This document shows, one piece after another, positions 43,969 through 54,150 of a stretch of 60,545 nt of DNA. Both the position numbers and the translations under genes were made by a program. Below the pieces are notes generated by a model, which searched no databases, was not told where the DNA came from, and saw nothing but the letters and a program-made list of their open reading frames with translations. Origin of the DNA: an uncultured Eubacteriales bacterium. GTDB lineage: Bacteria > Bacillota > Clostridia > Lachnospirales > Lachnospiraceae. How positions within the stretch are numbered: position 1 is the stretch's first letter; every line of letters begins with the position of its first letter. Location of the stretch: positions 1 to 60,545 of the forward strand of contig OMVN01000009.1 in assembly GCA_900314525.1 (NCBI GenBank). Direction: 5' to 3'.

Positions 43969-44961
43969 ATCCACTGTAAGTTTTGCCTTTGCACCATTAA
44001 TCACTGTAAATCTTGGCCCTAAATGGCCAAAATCACAATTAAAAATCACCGGTATAGATAGTTTTTCAAGAGCATACATTACCGCCTTTTCGTATTCTAT
44101 ATCCATAGAATTTCTGTAAAACAGTTCCCTTCCAAACATTATGGCTTTTGCACCTTCAAACCATCCAAGTTCCCTTAGTTTCCACATATTCATCATCATG
44201 CTCTCTGCTGATGACTCAAAACTTTCAAGATACCATATTATTCCATCATCCTTGTAGTTATTAATAAATTCTTCTGTTCCATCGTATCTTGTTCCCTGTA
44301 AAAATAAAAGTACATCCAGGCAGCCGCCTACTAATCTTCCACCGACAGTGATTTTATCTGTCTTCTTAAGTGTATTATCATCTATCTTCCAGCATACATC
44401 TCTGTTCTCAGAATATCCCTCAAGTCCCGTTATTCTGTCTTTAAATCCATCCTGATATTTATCAAATGATTTCTGTACAACATTTTTTCCAGTCAGGATA
44501 TCAAAATTATAATCTACACTTTTATGCCAGTCTTCCATTCCAAATTCAGAAAAATTGCTGCCATATATGGATGCTATATCATATTTAGTTGTAAGGACAT
44601 GGGTAAGGCATGTGTTGTCTGAAAATCCCTGGAACCATTTTGGATATCTTTTTATTTTCTCAAAATCCACATATTCCAGCATTTCGTTTAAGAAATTTCC
44701 ACCTTTTGCGGAAATTATCCCCTTAATTCTGTCATCATTAAAGAGAGAATTAAACTGTTTTGCCCTTGTTAATCCGTCTGCGGACTTTCCATACTCTGAA
44801 ACAGTAAAAACATCCTCTGTAAATACTGTATTGATTCCTCTCTTTGCTAACTTTTCCCTGGCATTATTAAACCTTATCTTATCAAGTTCATCACTTACCC
44901 CATCTGAAACCGCAGTAACACCTATGTAATCTCCTGCTTTTAAAAAATCCGGAAATATCAC
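43939..44961 (-). CDS. S66 family LD-carboxypeptidase (LdcA/MccF-like)
   Basis: 340 aa. It cleaves L,D-peptide bonds in muropeptides, or inactivates microcin-C-like peptide nucleotides in MccF relatives. The nucleophile is Ser114 in the elbow QGFSDNTCL; the catalytic Glu (YLESFE) and His (CDFGHLGP) are in place. The N-terminal GDYIGVTAVSDG strand is typical. It starts 15 bases after the addA stop on the same strand and converges on ywlG. MccF-type versus LdcA-type cannot be told by eye. Confidence 0.88.
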   Translation of the reverse strand: MIFPDFLKAGDYIGVTAVSDGVSDELDKIRFNNAREKLAKRGINTVFTEDVFTVSEYGKSADGLTRAKQFNSLFNDDRIKGIISAKGGNFLNEMLEYVDFEKIKRYPKWFQGFSDNTCLTHVLTTKYDIASIYGSNFSEFGMEDWHKSVDYNFDILTGKNVVQKSFDKYQDGFKDRITGLEGYSENRDVCWKIDDNTLKKTDKITVGGRLVGGCLDVLLFLQGTRYDGTEEFINNYKDDGIIWYLESFESSAESMMMNMWKLRELGWFEGAKAIMFGRELFYRNSMDIEYEKAVMYALEKLSIPVIFNCDFGHLGPRFTVINGAKAKLTVDKNKGELSYM

Positions 44962-44976
44962 CTGAATATCCTCCTT

Positions 44977-47900
44977 TTACAAAATTATTTCTTTTGACAT
45001 CCTAGTAGAATAAATTATTTTTCCTCCTGATGGTATATCAAGTATTCTTGAAATTGCATCTTCATATAATTTTAGTTGAATATAATACCTGTCTGTTAAA
45101 GTATTATCCTCCTTAACATTATCAGTCTTGTAATCTACAATATATACTCTTCCATCCTCTATGTAATATGCATCTATAATTCCCTGAATTAACACTGTAT
45201 CTCCATGCTTTTCCACCTCTTCTGGGACTTTGTGATTTCCCTCTCCGATATTCTTAGCCCACTGCTTATAGAAATCGATTTCCGTCTCATAAAATCCAGC
45301 CACAAACTGCTGCTCCCTGTACAGTCTGTCATTTTCATAAGCTTTTTTCATTTTGATATAAAGATTCGTTTTCCCAAACTTTACAAAATCATTTATATTA
45401 ATTTCATCCTTTTCCTCTGTAGTTATGAATCCACTATTGACAAATCCATCTATCATTAATTCTATATTCTCTTTATTAGGCTCAATACTATAATCGAATT
45501 TTTCAAAAATTTTGTGGTATGCATTACCTCTGTTTGTAGCAACAACATTGTCCTTCTTTATATCATCCGTAATTTCCTCTATGCCACTTTCAAGAAACGA
45601 AAAGTCTAATTTTTCTGATTCCATATTTGTATCAGTACTTATTTTCTTTATATCAGAAACACTTATCTTTGCAATAGTTTCTGATTCTTTTTCATACTGA
45701 TATTTATAGTCTGTAAGATTAGTTATTCTCTCTTTCACTTCCTCAGAGTAAATATGATTTTCATCTATATTAATTAAAGCAACACCTCTTAACTTTTCAT
45801 CATACTCGTCTTCTATCATATTTAAGAAAATATCATCAAGTTTTACTATTTCAGCATTTACATTGCTATCTCTGTCATAGACTATATTGCCTACAGGAGG
45901 ATCTATACTTAGTATTTCCCTGTAGATTCCATCAAATGCCTTATTTCTAGCCAGAGGTCTTGCAATGAAATCAAGATAGTTTCCAAACCTACTTACAGTT
46001 CCATATCCAAGATACAGATTGTCATTGTTTCTGTCAGCAGTGAGTTTATCTAATTTTCCATCATCTACTTTGACTGCTGTCAGGAAAAGTCTATCCTTTG
46101 CCCTGGTACAGGCAACATAAAATATTCTCATTTCCTCTTGTATTATGTCTAACTGTATCTGTTTAATAATCGCCTGCTTAATTATGTTCTTTGAGCATAT
46201 TCTTGTATCCATATTAATATAATCCATTCCAATTCCCATCTTGGAATGAATAACACATTTAGAATTGGCATCAGATTTATTGAATTCCCCATTTATGTTT
46301 ATTACAAATACAACTGGGAATTCAAGTCCCTTGCTCTTATGAATTGTCATTATTCGGACTGCGTCAAATGAGTCGGATGCAATAGATGCCTCACCCATTT
46401 CAACCTTATACTTATTCATCTTTTCTATATATCTGATAAAGTTAAACAGGCCCTTATAACTTCCCTTTTCATACTCGGATGCCCTGGTTTTAAGCATCAT
46501 TATATTGGCAGTTCTTCTCCTTCCAGAAGTCATGGCACTTGCTATATTGATATAATCAGTCTTATTAATTACATAATCTAAAAGTTCATAGATAGTCATA
46601 AACACTGATTTATCTCTCATGTCATCTAAATCATCTCTGAATTTGCAAAGACTTATTCTCAGTTTTTCATCGTATTCTAATCCCTCTGGCATTTCCTTGT
46701 TTTCATCATCTGACTCATTATAACTAATATACTCTCTGATGTTTTGATACAATGGCTTATCTTTTCCGCCTAAAGCCCTGATTTTAGCTATATCTGTATC
46801 CTCGATTCCATAAATATCTGATTTTATTACAATCATTAGAGGAATATCCTGCAGTGGATTATCAATAATTTTAAGAAAACTTATCAGTGTTCTTATTTCT
46901 ACTGTCTTGAAATATCCCGTTTTTGACTCCATGGCAACTGGTATATTCTGATTATTAAGTTCCTCATATATGGCATCTGTTGTCTTTTTAAAACTTCTGG
47001 CAAGAATGGCTATATCGCTGTATCTTAATGGTCTGTATTTATTTTCGTCTTTATCAAATACTGCCATTCCATTATTTCTGTCCATGAGTTCATTTATCTT
47101 TTTAGCAATTACTTTTGCCTGAATTTCCTCTGATGAGTCCTCATTGTCACTATCCTCTCCTGCCTTCTGTTTAGAATCAATCAGAAGAAGTCTTGTCTCA
47201 TCATTAACTCTCTGTGAATACTCTTCTGGGGGATTTGCGTAACCTGCACCATATACTAATTCCTCTTTTGTATAATCGATGCCTCCAAAATCTTTTCCCA
47301 TTATTTGATCAAATACAAAATTAGTAGTATCAAGTACACCTCTGCGACTTCTGAAATTTCTATCTAGAATTATCTTTATATTATCCGATGATGTATCTTC
47401 CGAATAAGTATTATATTTTTCAACAAATAAATCTGGATTAGCTCCTCTAAATCCATATATACTCTGTTTCACATCTCCTACCATAAATCTGTTGTGGATA
47501 CCAAACCTCTCTTTTGACAGACTCTTTAAAATAACCTCCTGAACCAAGTTACTGTCCTGATATTCATCAACCATAATTTCATCAAATTCTTTTGCCAGTT
47601 CATCTGCCACCTTTGTTGGAACTAACTTTTCTTCCTTATCTTCTACTAACAGACTGATTGCATAGTGCTCAAAATCGTTGAAATCGATAATATTTTTTTC
47701 ATGTTTTTTTTCTGAAAATTTATCCATGAAACTTTTGGTAACAGAAATATAAGTCTCAATTACTTCCTTGCATTTATTAATAACATCAAAACTTTCCTCT
47801 AATGAATTTGCATACATCCCCTGTCTTAATTTGGTAATTACCGACTTTATATTGTCCCTGTCTGATGTCACTTTTTTCTTCAGAGTTTCATCACAGCTGT

Positions 47901-48759
47901 CCTTTTTACACTGAGGCAGTCTGTCAAAGCTCATGTTTAATTTCACCCTTCTTCTGTCATAATCAGACTCGTTGTATATACTTTCTATGGATGACATTTC
48001 TTCCCTAAACTGCTCCGCATATGTATATGGTCCGCCATTAAGGCAGATATCTATCATCTCCTGATATTTATTAATACTGTCTTTTAAAATTCCATCACTA
48101 TATTTGTTAATAATGTCTAGATATTTACTGTTACCAAGCGCCTTAGCATCTTCATATTCGTAATCGGCAACGCATTTATCAAGCCACTTTAATGGTTCTG
48201 GATATCCCATTGCAGTATCATATAAATCCAATATAATTTTTTCAAGATATTCATCTGTATTTTTTGATTCAAACTGATTTACAAATTCTATAAATTTATC
48301 ATCATGCTCTGTATAGTATTCCTCAAGTACATCCTTTACCACATCTGACTTAAGAAGTTTTATCTCATTGTCATCTGCCACACGAACAGCAGGGTCTAAA
48401 TCAGTTTCATTAAAATGCTCTCTTATGAGATTTAAGCAAAAACTGTGGATTGTTGTAATGTGGGCATTGTGTATAAAAGTCTGTTGTCTCTCTAAATGCT
48501 CATTTAATGGATCCTTCTTAAGTTCTTCTGTCAGAGCCTTTAAAACTCTTTCTCTCATCTCTGTAGCTGCAGCGTTAGTAAATGTCACAACGAGAATCTT
48601 ATCTATATCAACTGGATTAGTTTTATCTGTAACTTTTTTAATAATTCTCTCTACAAGAACTGCTGTCTTTCCAGAACCGGCCGCCGCCGAAACCAAAATA
48701 CTCTTATTTCTTGTATCAATAACCTGCTGCTGTTTATCTGTCCATTTCGGCATGCCCAT
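44977..48759 (-). CDS. addA: Helicase-exonuclease AddAB, subunit AddA
   Basis: 1260 aa. It unwinds and resects double-strand breaks for RecA. Helicase motifs are complete: SAAAGSGKT (24-32), MVDEYQDSN, VGDVKQSIYGFRGANP, DRNFRSRRG, TIHKSKGLEFPVVF and FYVACTRAKDRL. The C-terminal RecB-type nuclease has YHKIFE and GIIDAYYIEDGRVYIVDYKTD. The start overlaps the end of addB by 26 bases, with GAGGAG inside addB, so the two are coupled. Confidence 0.95.
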   Translation of the reverse strand: MGMPKWTDKQQQVIDTRNKSILVSAAAGSGKTAVLVERIIKKVTDKTNPVDIDKILVVTFTNAAATEMRERVLKALTEELKKDPLNEHLERQQTFIHNAHITTIHSFCLNLIREHFNETDLDPAVRVADDNEIKLLKSDVVKDVLEEYYTEHDDKFIEFVNQFESKNTDEYLEKIILDLYDTAMGYPEPLKWLDKCVADYEYEDAKALGNSKYLDIINKYSDGILKDSINKYQEMIDICLNGGPYTYAEQFREEMSSIESIYNESDYDRRRVKLNMSFDRLPQCKKDSCDETLKKKVTSDRDNIKSVITKLRQGMYANSLEESFDVINKCKEVIETYISVTKSFMDKFSEKKHEKNIIDFNDFEHYAISLLVEDKEEKLVPTKVADELAKEFDEIMVDEYQDSNLVQEVILKSLSKERFGIHNRFMVGDVKQSIYGFRGANPDLFVEKYNTYSEDTSSDNIKIILDRNFRSRRGVLDTTNFVFDQIMGKDFGGIDYTKEELVYGAGYANPPEEYSQRVNDETRLLLIDSKQKAGEDSDNEDSSEEIQAKVIAKKINELMDRNNGMAVFDKDENKYRPLRYSDIAILARSFKKTTDAIYEELNNQNIPVAMESKTGYFKTVEIRTLISFLKIIDNPLQDIPLMIVIKSDIYGIEDTDIAKIRALGGKDKPLYQNIREYISYNESDDENKEMPEGLEYDEKLRISLCKFRDDLDDMRDKSVFMTIYELLDYVINKTDYINIASAMTSGRRRTANIMMLKTRASEYEKGSYKGLFNFIRYIEKMNKYKVEMGEASIASDSFDAVRIMTIHKSKGLEFPVVFVININGEFNKSDANSKCVIHSKMGIGMDYINMDTRICSKNIIKQAIIKQIQLDIIQEEMRIFYVACTRAKDRLFLTAVKVDDGKLDKLTADRNNDNLYLGYGTVSRFGNYLDFIARPLARNKAFDGIYREILSIDPPVGNIVYDRDSNVNAEIVKLDDIFLNMIEDEYDEKLRGVALINIDENHIYSEEVKERITNLTDYKYQYEKESETIAKISVSDIKKISTDTNMESEKLDFSFLESGIEEITDDIKKDNVVATNRGNAYHKIFEKFDYSIEPNKENIELMIDGFVNSGFITTEEKDEININDFVKFGKTNLYIKMKKAYENDRLYREQQFVAGFYETEIDFYKQWAKNIGEGNHKVPEEVEKHGDTVLIQGIIDAYYIEDGRVYIVDYKTDNVKEDNTLTDRYYIQLKLYEDAISRILDIPSGGKIIYSTRMSKEIIL

Positions 48760-51700
48760 CCATCTCCTCTCTCATCTTATTAAGTATAGTTTTCTGATTT
48801 TCCTTCTTAATCTCTTTTATATTTTTGGCAGGATCTACTCCGCAAATACCTGTATATTCGCAATAATCACAAGGACTACTGCCATTTATCATTTTAGGAT
48901 TTACTTCAATGTCACCGTCTATAATCTGTTTACCAAATTCATAAACTTTATTCTGAACATATTTTAAAACACAGTCCATCTGCTCCCCAGTTACCTGTCC
49001 AGATTTTGCTGCAAATTTTCCTCCCTTATTGAACTTGACCGGCACATACATTGATTCTCCTCCAAGTTCAGTTAGGTCGTCTATATTTTCATCAAAAGCT
49101 CTGAGTACATCCATATTGTCTGTAACCATACCATTTACTCTCTGTGTCTTTGTCTCTTCTGTGCTTATAATTTCTCTATTTTTCTCTAAATCTGCTGTGA
49201 GTTTAATTTTATCTCCATCTAATACTGGTTCATTAATATTATAGAAAAACATTCCTGCTGGAATTATATTCTTTCCCTTAAACTTCCTCTTAGCATGTTC
49301 TAGTGCCGCATCCATATAAACCGAGAGCTGTAACTGCATTCCATTATAAACATCATTTATCTCAAATTGTTTATTACCGGATTTGTAATCAATTATCTTT
49401 ACATAAACATTGTCTCCGTCATCATAATAATCAATTCTGTCTATAACACCGCTTAATTTCATTTGTCTGTCTTCATCATAAGAGTAGATCATATTTGAAT
49501 AGCCTCGTTCTGCAGAAAATCTGATTTCAAATTCAGAAGGAACAAATGATCCCGCACTTATCTGGTTGCTTAGGATTTTAACTGTTTTAGAAGAAACTCT
49601 CTGTATCTTTTCAAGAATATATTTATTTCTTCCAGTATCTGAAAAAATCTTGGACTTATCATCTTTTAGAATTTCAGTGATATTTTTCTTAATAATTTCC
49701 TCTCTCAGAGAATCATCCATTTTCCGTATATCAATTTCTTTATCTCTGACTTCTTTAAAGAAAAGTTCCAGAGTCTTATGGTATACACTTCCAATATCGT
49801 TATTATATACCTCATAATCTTTTCTTTCTGCCAGAGAAAGTCCGTATTCGATAAAATGTCTGTAAGCACATCCAGCAAATGTCTCAAGTCTTGAAACACT
49901 ATTTTTCAGTTCTTTACCATATAAAACTTTCGATACTGCCTGATTAAGTCTTCCCACAGGTTCTCGGTTAATTGCCCTCTTTATTAATTCATCAGGATTT
50001 AATCCCCTGTTCTTTATAAATATATAAACCTGAGAAAATACCTTCTGTTCCTCTTCATTTAACTTTCCACTTATGAAGTCATTAGCATTTTCAAGTACAT
50101 ATGATTTTGCAGTGTTCAGATTGGTTATTTTCCTTGGGAGTGAACCCTCCCTTTGGAGTGATTCATCATAAACTTTTATACCTTCAAACATATTATTTAC
50201 TACATTTACAATATATGATGGTCTCATAGAAGATCCATTCGAATCACTTTTCTTAAATGAAATAAATAACTTTTCAGACATTTTGGTCATCATGAGGTAC
50301 AGATAAAATTTCTGAATATATGCGTTTTCCTTTATCGTAGGAGAAAGCTCTACCCCGCTTTCATACAAAAACTCTCTTTCATGTCTGTTTAGAACACTGT
50401 TTCCATTGTCAGCTTTTGGTATCAGTCCATCATTTGCCCCTACAAGAAACAGAACCTTTATATTATTTAATCTGGTTCTTACAAGATCTCCAACCACAAC
50501 TCTGTCTAGCGTAGGTGGTACCGAGAAAACCTTAAGTTCCGCAAAACCTGAATCAAGAATATCTGATAATTCCTTTGCATTAACAAGTTCCTCTCCTATT
50601 AACAGGCTACTTCTCTCAAACACATTCATCACAAGTTCATAGGTCTGTGCATATTCGTTTCCCTTTACTGGATTTCCACTATCGAAAAAGTGTGTGGTTA
50701 TAAGATCTGTTTTCTCTTTGATTTTCAATTCATCTATAAGCCTCACGAGAGCTTCTATTCCCTGCTTTACTGGAATTTTTCTCTTAGATTTAAATGTCTC
50801 ATACAGAGGCATAATATTCTGTAAAAACTTCTGTCTGTATTCCTCCTCTTCGCACTCCACCACGTCTAAGGAATCTGTGGTCAAAAAAGGTGTATTCCAT
50901 TTTTTTCTGCCTCTTATTCCATTCTTTATTGTATAATTTTCAAGAGCATCTATCTCATCTCTCTTCAATGCTATCATTCCATATCTCAAATAACGGAATA
51001 CACTCTCATATGAAAAATTATCTGAGATAATTTCAAGTGCTGCCCTTATTGTTTCTACCATTGGATTTGCTGTGACACTTTTCTTATTATCTATAAAACA
51101 TGGTATATCATACTTATTAAATGTCTCTCTCATATACCTGTCGTATGACTCTATGTCTGTAGTAATTACAGCCATATCCTTATATCTATAGCCTTGTCTA
51201 ATCAATTCTTCTATTTTTACTGCAACATATTCAGATTCCATAACAGGATTATCACATACATGAATTTCAATATCCTCATCTGATTTAATTCTTGTATATG
51301 ATGGCTTAAAAATATTTTTCTCAAGATGAATTAGCGTATTCCTACCATCCTGTCTCTTATTCTCATTTAAAATAATATCGCTGTATATAGGAACATTTTC
51401 TTCTCTTGCAATTGTCTTTAATTTATTAATAGTTTTACGGCTGATTCCAAATACATCTAAATCATTTATTTCAGCATAATCTATCTTATCTGAATCCCTG
51501 AGTGTAATTGTGATATATACATCTTTTGATGCTTTTAATAATTTTCTTATAACCTCATACTGAACTGGTGAAAATCCCGTATACTCATCAAATGACACTA
51601 TTGAATCCTTCATAATCTGAGAGTTTTCAATAAGAGTGCTTACTCTCTCTAGAAGTTCCTCATTCATTATATAATTATCCTGCATATATTCCCTTAATTT

Positions 51701-52192
51701 ACTTCTGATTAATGCAATATCCTGCAGTTTTGCCTGAAGAAGCGGACGTTTTCCTGCCATTGACAGAATTTCCTGTAATTTTTCTTCCCCCACTCCATAC
51801 TGATATAGCTCGCTTATCATGGATTTCATTTCTTCCACAAATCCACTCATACCAGATTTAGAACCAAATACTGTAAAGTCCTTCTTGTTTTCTTCAATGA
51901 TTTTTCTAAGGAGCAGACACTTTCCAGTATCATCAAGTACTGATATTTTATTTAAACCTGCCTCATCAAATATTCTCTTTGCCAGTCTGTTAAAACTCAC
52001 TATATCAATTTTTGTACTTCCTCTTCTCTCCCCCGACAGATTAACAATCATCTTCTGTGTTTCCATAGTGAACTGTTCTGGAACCACCACATAAAAATGT
52101 CTCTGTTCCTCCATGCTTTTCTTAATCAGTTCATTGTACATCATCAGAGTTTTACCGCTTCCGCTGCCTCCGATAATCAGTTGTAATCCCAT
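48734..52192 (-). CDS. addB: Helicase-exonuclease AddAB, subunit AddB
   Basis: 1152 aa from ATG 52192 (GGAGAG at 6 bases; the codon at 52210 precedes this site). Walker A GGSGSGKTLMM is at the N-terminus. The C-terminal nuclease has VKIIDYKSGNKQF, and the iron-sulfur staple is formed by CAYRHF and, near the end, CDYCEYTGICG. AddB scans for Chi and cuts the other strand. It is the first gene of addBA, after which the S66 gene follows. Confidence 0.95.
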   Translation of the reverse strand: MGLQLIIGGSGSGKTLMMYNELIKKSMEEQRHFYVVVPEQFTMETQKMIVNLSGERRGSTKIDIVSFNRLAKRIFDEAGLNKISVLDDTGKCLLLRKIIEENKKDFTVFGSKSGMSGFVEEMKSMISELYQYGVGEEKLQEILSMAGKRPLLQAKLQDIALIRSKLREYMQDNYIMNEELLERVSTLIENSQIMKDSIVSFDEYTGFSPVQYEVIRKLLKASKDVYITITLRDSDKIDYAEINDLDVFGISRKTINKLKTIAREENVPIYSDIILNENKRQDGRNTLIHLEKNIFKPSYTRIKSDEDIEIHVCDNPVMESEYVAVKIEELIRQGYRYKDMAVITTDIESYDRYMRETFNKYDIPCFIDNKKSVTANPMVETIRAALEIISDNFSYESVFRYLRYGMIALKRDEIDALENYTIKNGIRGRKKWNTPFLTTDSLDVVECEEEEYRQKFLQNIMPLYETFKSKRKIPVKQGIEALVRLIDELKIKEKTDLITTHFFDSGNPVKGNEYAQTYELVMNVFERSSLLIGEELVNAKELSDILDSGFAELKVFSVPPTLDRVVVGDLVRTRLNNIKVLFLVGANDGLIPKADNGNSVLNRHEREFLYESGVELSPTIKENAYIQKFYLYLMMTKMSEKLFISFKKSDSNGSSMRPSYIVNVVNNMFEGIKVYDESLQREGSLPRKITNLNTAKSYVLENANDFISGKLNEEEQKVFSQVYIFIKNRGLNPDELIKRAINREPVGRLNQAVSKVLYGKELKNSVSRLETFAGCAYRHFIEYGLSLAERKDYEVYNNDIGSVYHKTLELFFKEVRDKEIDIRKMDDSLREEIIKKNITEILKDDKSKIFSDTGRNKYILEKIQRVSSKTVKILSNQISAGSFVPSEFEIRFSAERGYSNMIYSYDEDRQMKLSGVIDRIDYYDDGDNVYVKIIDYKSGNKQFEINDVYNGMQLQLSVYMDAALEHAKRKFKGKNIIPAGMFFYNINEPVLDGDKIKLTADLEKNREIISTEETKTQRVNGMVTDNMDVLRAFDENIDDLTELGGESMYVPVKFNKGGKFAAKSGQVTGEQMDCVLKYVQNKVYEFGKQIIDGDIEVNPKMINGSSPCDYCEYTGICGVDPAKNIKEIKKENQKTILNKMREEMDGHAEMDR

Positions 52193-52335
52193 AATTATCT
52201 CTCCATTCACTCAAAAAATATCTGTAACAATTTTACCATAGCACATAGTTTTATTCTACTTGATATTTGTTGTAGTAATAAAATGGTTATATTTTGAATA
52301 TACTATACTATTAATTATAAAGGGTGGAATTTAAC

Positions 52336-52818
52336 ATGAACAATAATCCAAAAATTATAGTTTTGAGAAAAAGGAGACTGATTCCAGCTGGAATTACTGC
52401 TTTTATCTTTATAGTATTAGTGCTGATTTTCATTTTCTACAAATCTGATAATAAAGACGACTCTTCTGTTTCTAATACAGTTACAAGTGAGCCCTCTACT
52501 GTTCCTGAAACAACTAAAAATATCGCAAAGGAAAATCTTATTCCAGGTCTGTATACCTCATGTCTAAGTCTTGATAACAGTACAATTGAGCTTGAGGTAT
52601 GTGTAGATAATAACAGAGTAAAATATGCAAGAATCAAAAACATAGATGAATCAATAAAATCTCTCTATCCCCTAATTGAGGACACTATGAAGGATATTTG
52701 TGAACAATTAAAAAAAAATGGCACCACCTCTGATATAACATACCCAGATGACAGCAAATATACATACCTTGTTTTGATTGACGGAATAAACCAGGCACTA
52801 AAAAAAGCTTCAAAATAG
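52336..52818 (+). CDS. Membrane-anchored extracytoplasmic protein, possibly FMN-bind-like
   Basis: 160 aa from ATG 52336 (GGTGG at 8 bases; a GTG at 52324 lies over the SD). A basic stretch and one helix (~15-37) anchor it; a Ser/Thr/Asp linker (~38-65) leads to an outer domain with GLYTS...IELEVCVDNNRVKYARI and a final helix ending INQALKKASK. The pattern is like small FMN-bind domains, but the Thr-containing flavinylation motif is missing. Function unknown. Confidence 0.65.
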   Translation: MNNNPKIIVLRKRRLIPAGITAFIFIVLVLIFIFYKSDNKDDSSVSNTVTSEPSTVPETTKNIAKENLIPGLYTSCLSLDNSTIELEVCVDNNRVKYARIKNIDESIKSLYPLIEDTMKDICEQLKKNGTTSDITYPDDSKYTYLVLIDGINQALKKASK

Positions 52819-52842
52819 GCTTATTTAACATCTATTTTCTCC

Positions 52843-52871
52843 TTGTATTATGTTATCAATTGTGCTAAAAT
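52843..52871 (+). promoter_or_regulatory. Promoter of the PAP2 gene
   Basis: TTGTAT (52843-52848), 17-base spacer, TAAAAT (52866-52871), about 45 bases before the ATG. Confidence 0.6.
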
Positions 52872-52916
52872 CAACGAGTTATAATATAATATAAATAGTC
52901 AAAAGAGAAATTAATT

Positions 52917-53540
52917 ATGAAGAATTTTTTTATAAAATATAAACATTGCTGGACCCTTTTATATGTATTCATATATATGCCATGGTTTGTATTCTTGGAA
53001 GGGCATGTAAAGCATTATACAATTATACATTGCAGTCTTGATGACAAAATACCGTTTTGCGAATATTTCGTAATCCCATATTTTCTCTGGTTTTTATTTG
53101 TGGCATTAACTATGACATACCTCTTATTCTACTCCGGAGATGAATTCTATAAGGCCTCGGCATTTTTATTTATTGGGATGACAGTCTTTCTCATTATAAG
53201 CACGGTTTTCCCAAATGGTCTGAACTTAAGAACTGATATTTCTGGCAGAGACAATATATGTGCAAGAATAGTATCTAATCTGTACAAAACAGATACATCA
53301 ACCAATGTATTTCCAAGTGTTCATGTATTTAACACCCTTGGATGCATGATTGCACTATTTAAGAGCAAGGGGCTTAAAGGACATAATATAATAAAAACTT
53401 TTATTTTCATCCTTTCTGTTTCAATTATTCTGTCCACTGTCTTCCTTAAACAGCATTCTGTAATAGATGTAATCGGTGGTTTCGTCTTAGCAATAATTAT
53501 GTACGTGCTAGTGTATGTGATTAAATGGAGAAAAAAATAG
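52917..53540 (+). CDS. PAP2-family membrane phosphatase
   Basis: 207 aa with about six membrane helices. The PAP2 signature is present in part: FPSVHVFNTLG (PSxH block with the first catalytic His region) and KQHSVIDVIGGF (catalytic His and Asp of the third block). The family removes phosphate from lipid phosphates such as phosphatidate or undecaprenyl diphosphate; inositol-phosphotransferase relatives have the same core. It is monocistronic and faces the decayed DUF6273 gene. Confidence 0.83.
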   Translation: MKNFFIKYKHCWTLLYVFIYMPWFVFLEGHVKHYTIIHCSLDDKIPFCEYFVIPYFLWFLFVALTMTYLLFYSGDEFYKASAFLFIGMTVFLIISTVFPNGLNLRTDISGRDNICARIVSNLYKTDTSTNVFPSVHVFNTLGCMIALFKSKGLKGHNIIKTFIFILSVSIILSTVFLKQHSVIDVIGGFVLAIIMYVLVYVIKWRKK

Positions 53541-54020
53541 AATATATAAGAATAATTTAATACAACAAAAAGCAGGTCGTACACCATTCTTATCATATGC
53601 ATTTGTTGTACCAATCTTATTATTAGCCCCGATTACATATGTACAAGATAAATAATATGTATTTGGTGTACGTAACCACCAGCTGGAATCTTTACCATCT
53701 ATGTAAACTTTTCTGTTTTCTGATTTTTTGAAATATTTAAGCATTTTGCCTTCTTTAGGCATATTGATTGAATCCTGTATTCCCACCTCACTGCAGGATA
53801 GAAGAAAGATTTTTCTATTAATTATTTCCGTATCAATCTCTGACTTTCCTAATGCATCATCTTTTGTAATTTCTATTTTTGAAGTTACAATATCCTTTGA
53901 AATTTCAGACAAATAATTAATATATTCCTCATTTAAGTATGAATCAATTTCACTATTTCCATAATAAGAGCTGTAATCGTTTATCCCCCTATTTTTTACA
54001 CGTCTTCTAAATAGTCCATA
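53508..54020 (-). pseudogene. Decayed DUF6273 domain gene
   Basis: The frame reads YYGNSEIDSYLN, then KIFLLSCSEVGIQDSI, SSWWLRTPNTYYLS and NKNGVRPAF-like KNGVRPAF, the core and end of DUF6273. The open frame begins at 54020 just after a stop, with no ATG and no SD; only a TTG lies further in. After GVRPAF the usual hydrophobic ending is lost and the frame runs into the PAP2 gene on the other strand. Both ends are therefore missing. Intact relatives are surface or secreted proteins of gut clostridia. Confidence 0.75.
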
Positions 54021-54065
54021 TTAACATTTTCTGCTGAATAAAGTACTTTTCACACATGTAATACA

Positions 54066-54106
54066 TAAAAATAACAGGCAAAAGGATTTTAACCCATTCT
54101 GCCTGT
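54066..54106 (-). terminator. Probable terminator of the glycosyltransferase gene
   Basis: Minus strand: ACAGGCA/TGCCTGT with a partly paired inner stem, then TTATTTTTAT. It lies ~45 bases past the stop. Confidence 0.65.
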
Positions 54107-54150
54107 CAAAAAATACAATGCTATTTTTTCACTTAAAATCCTCATTCCCC

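Noticed and set aside
43939-44961. Microcin immunity (MccF) gene
   Set aside because: The S66 fold is shared by LdcA and MccF; there is no microcin cluster, and a cell-wall role is at least as likely.
48368-48967. 199-aa open frame on the plus strand opposite the addA-addB junction
   Set aside because: Both minus-strand genes are certain; the frame has no RBS and only antisense-type composition.
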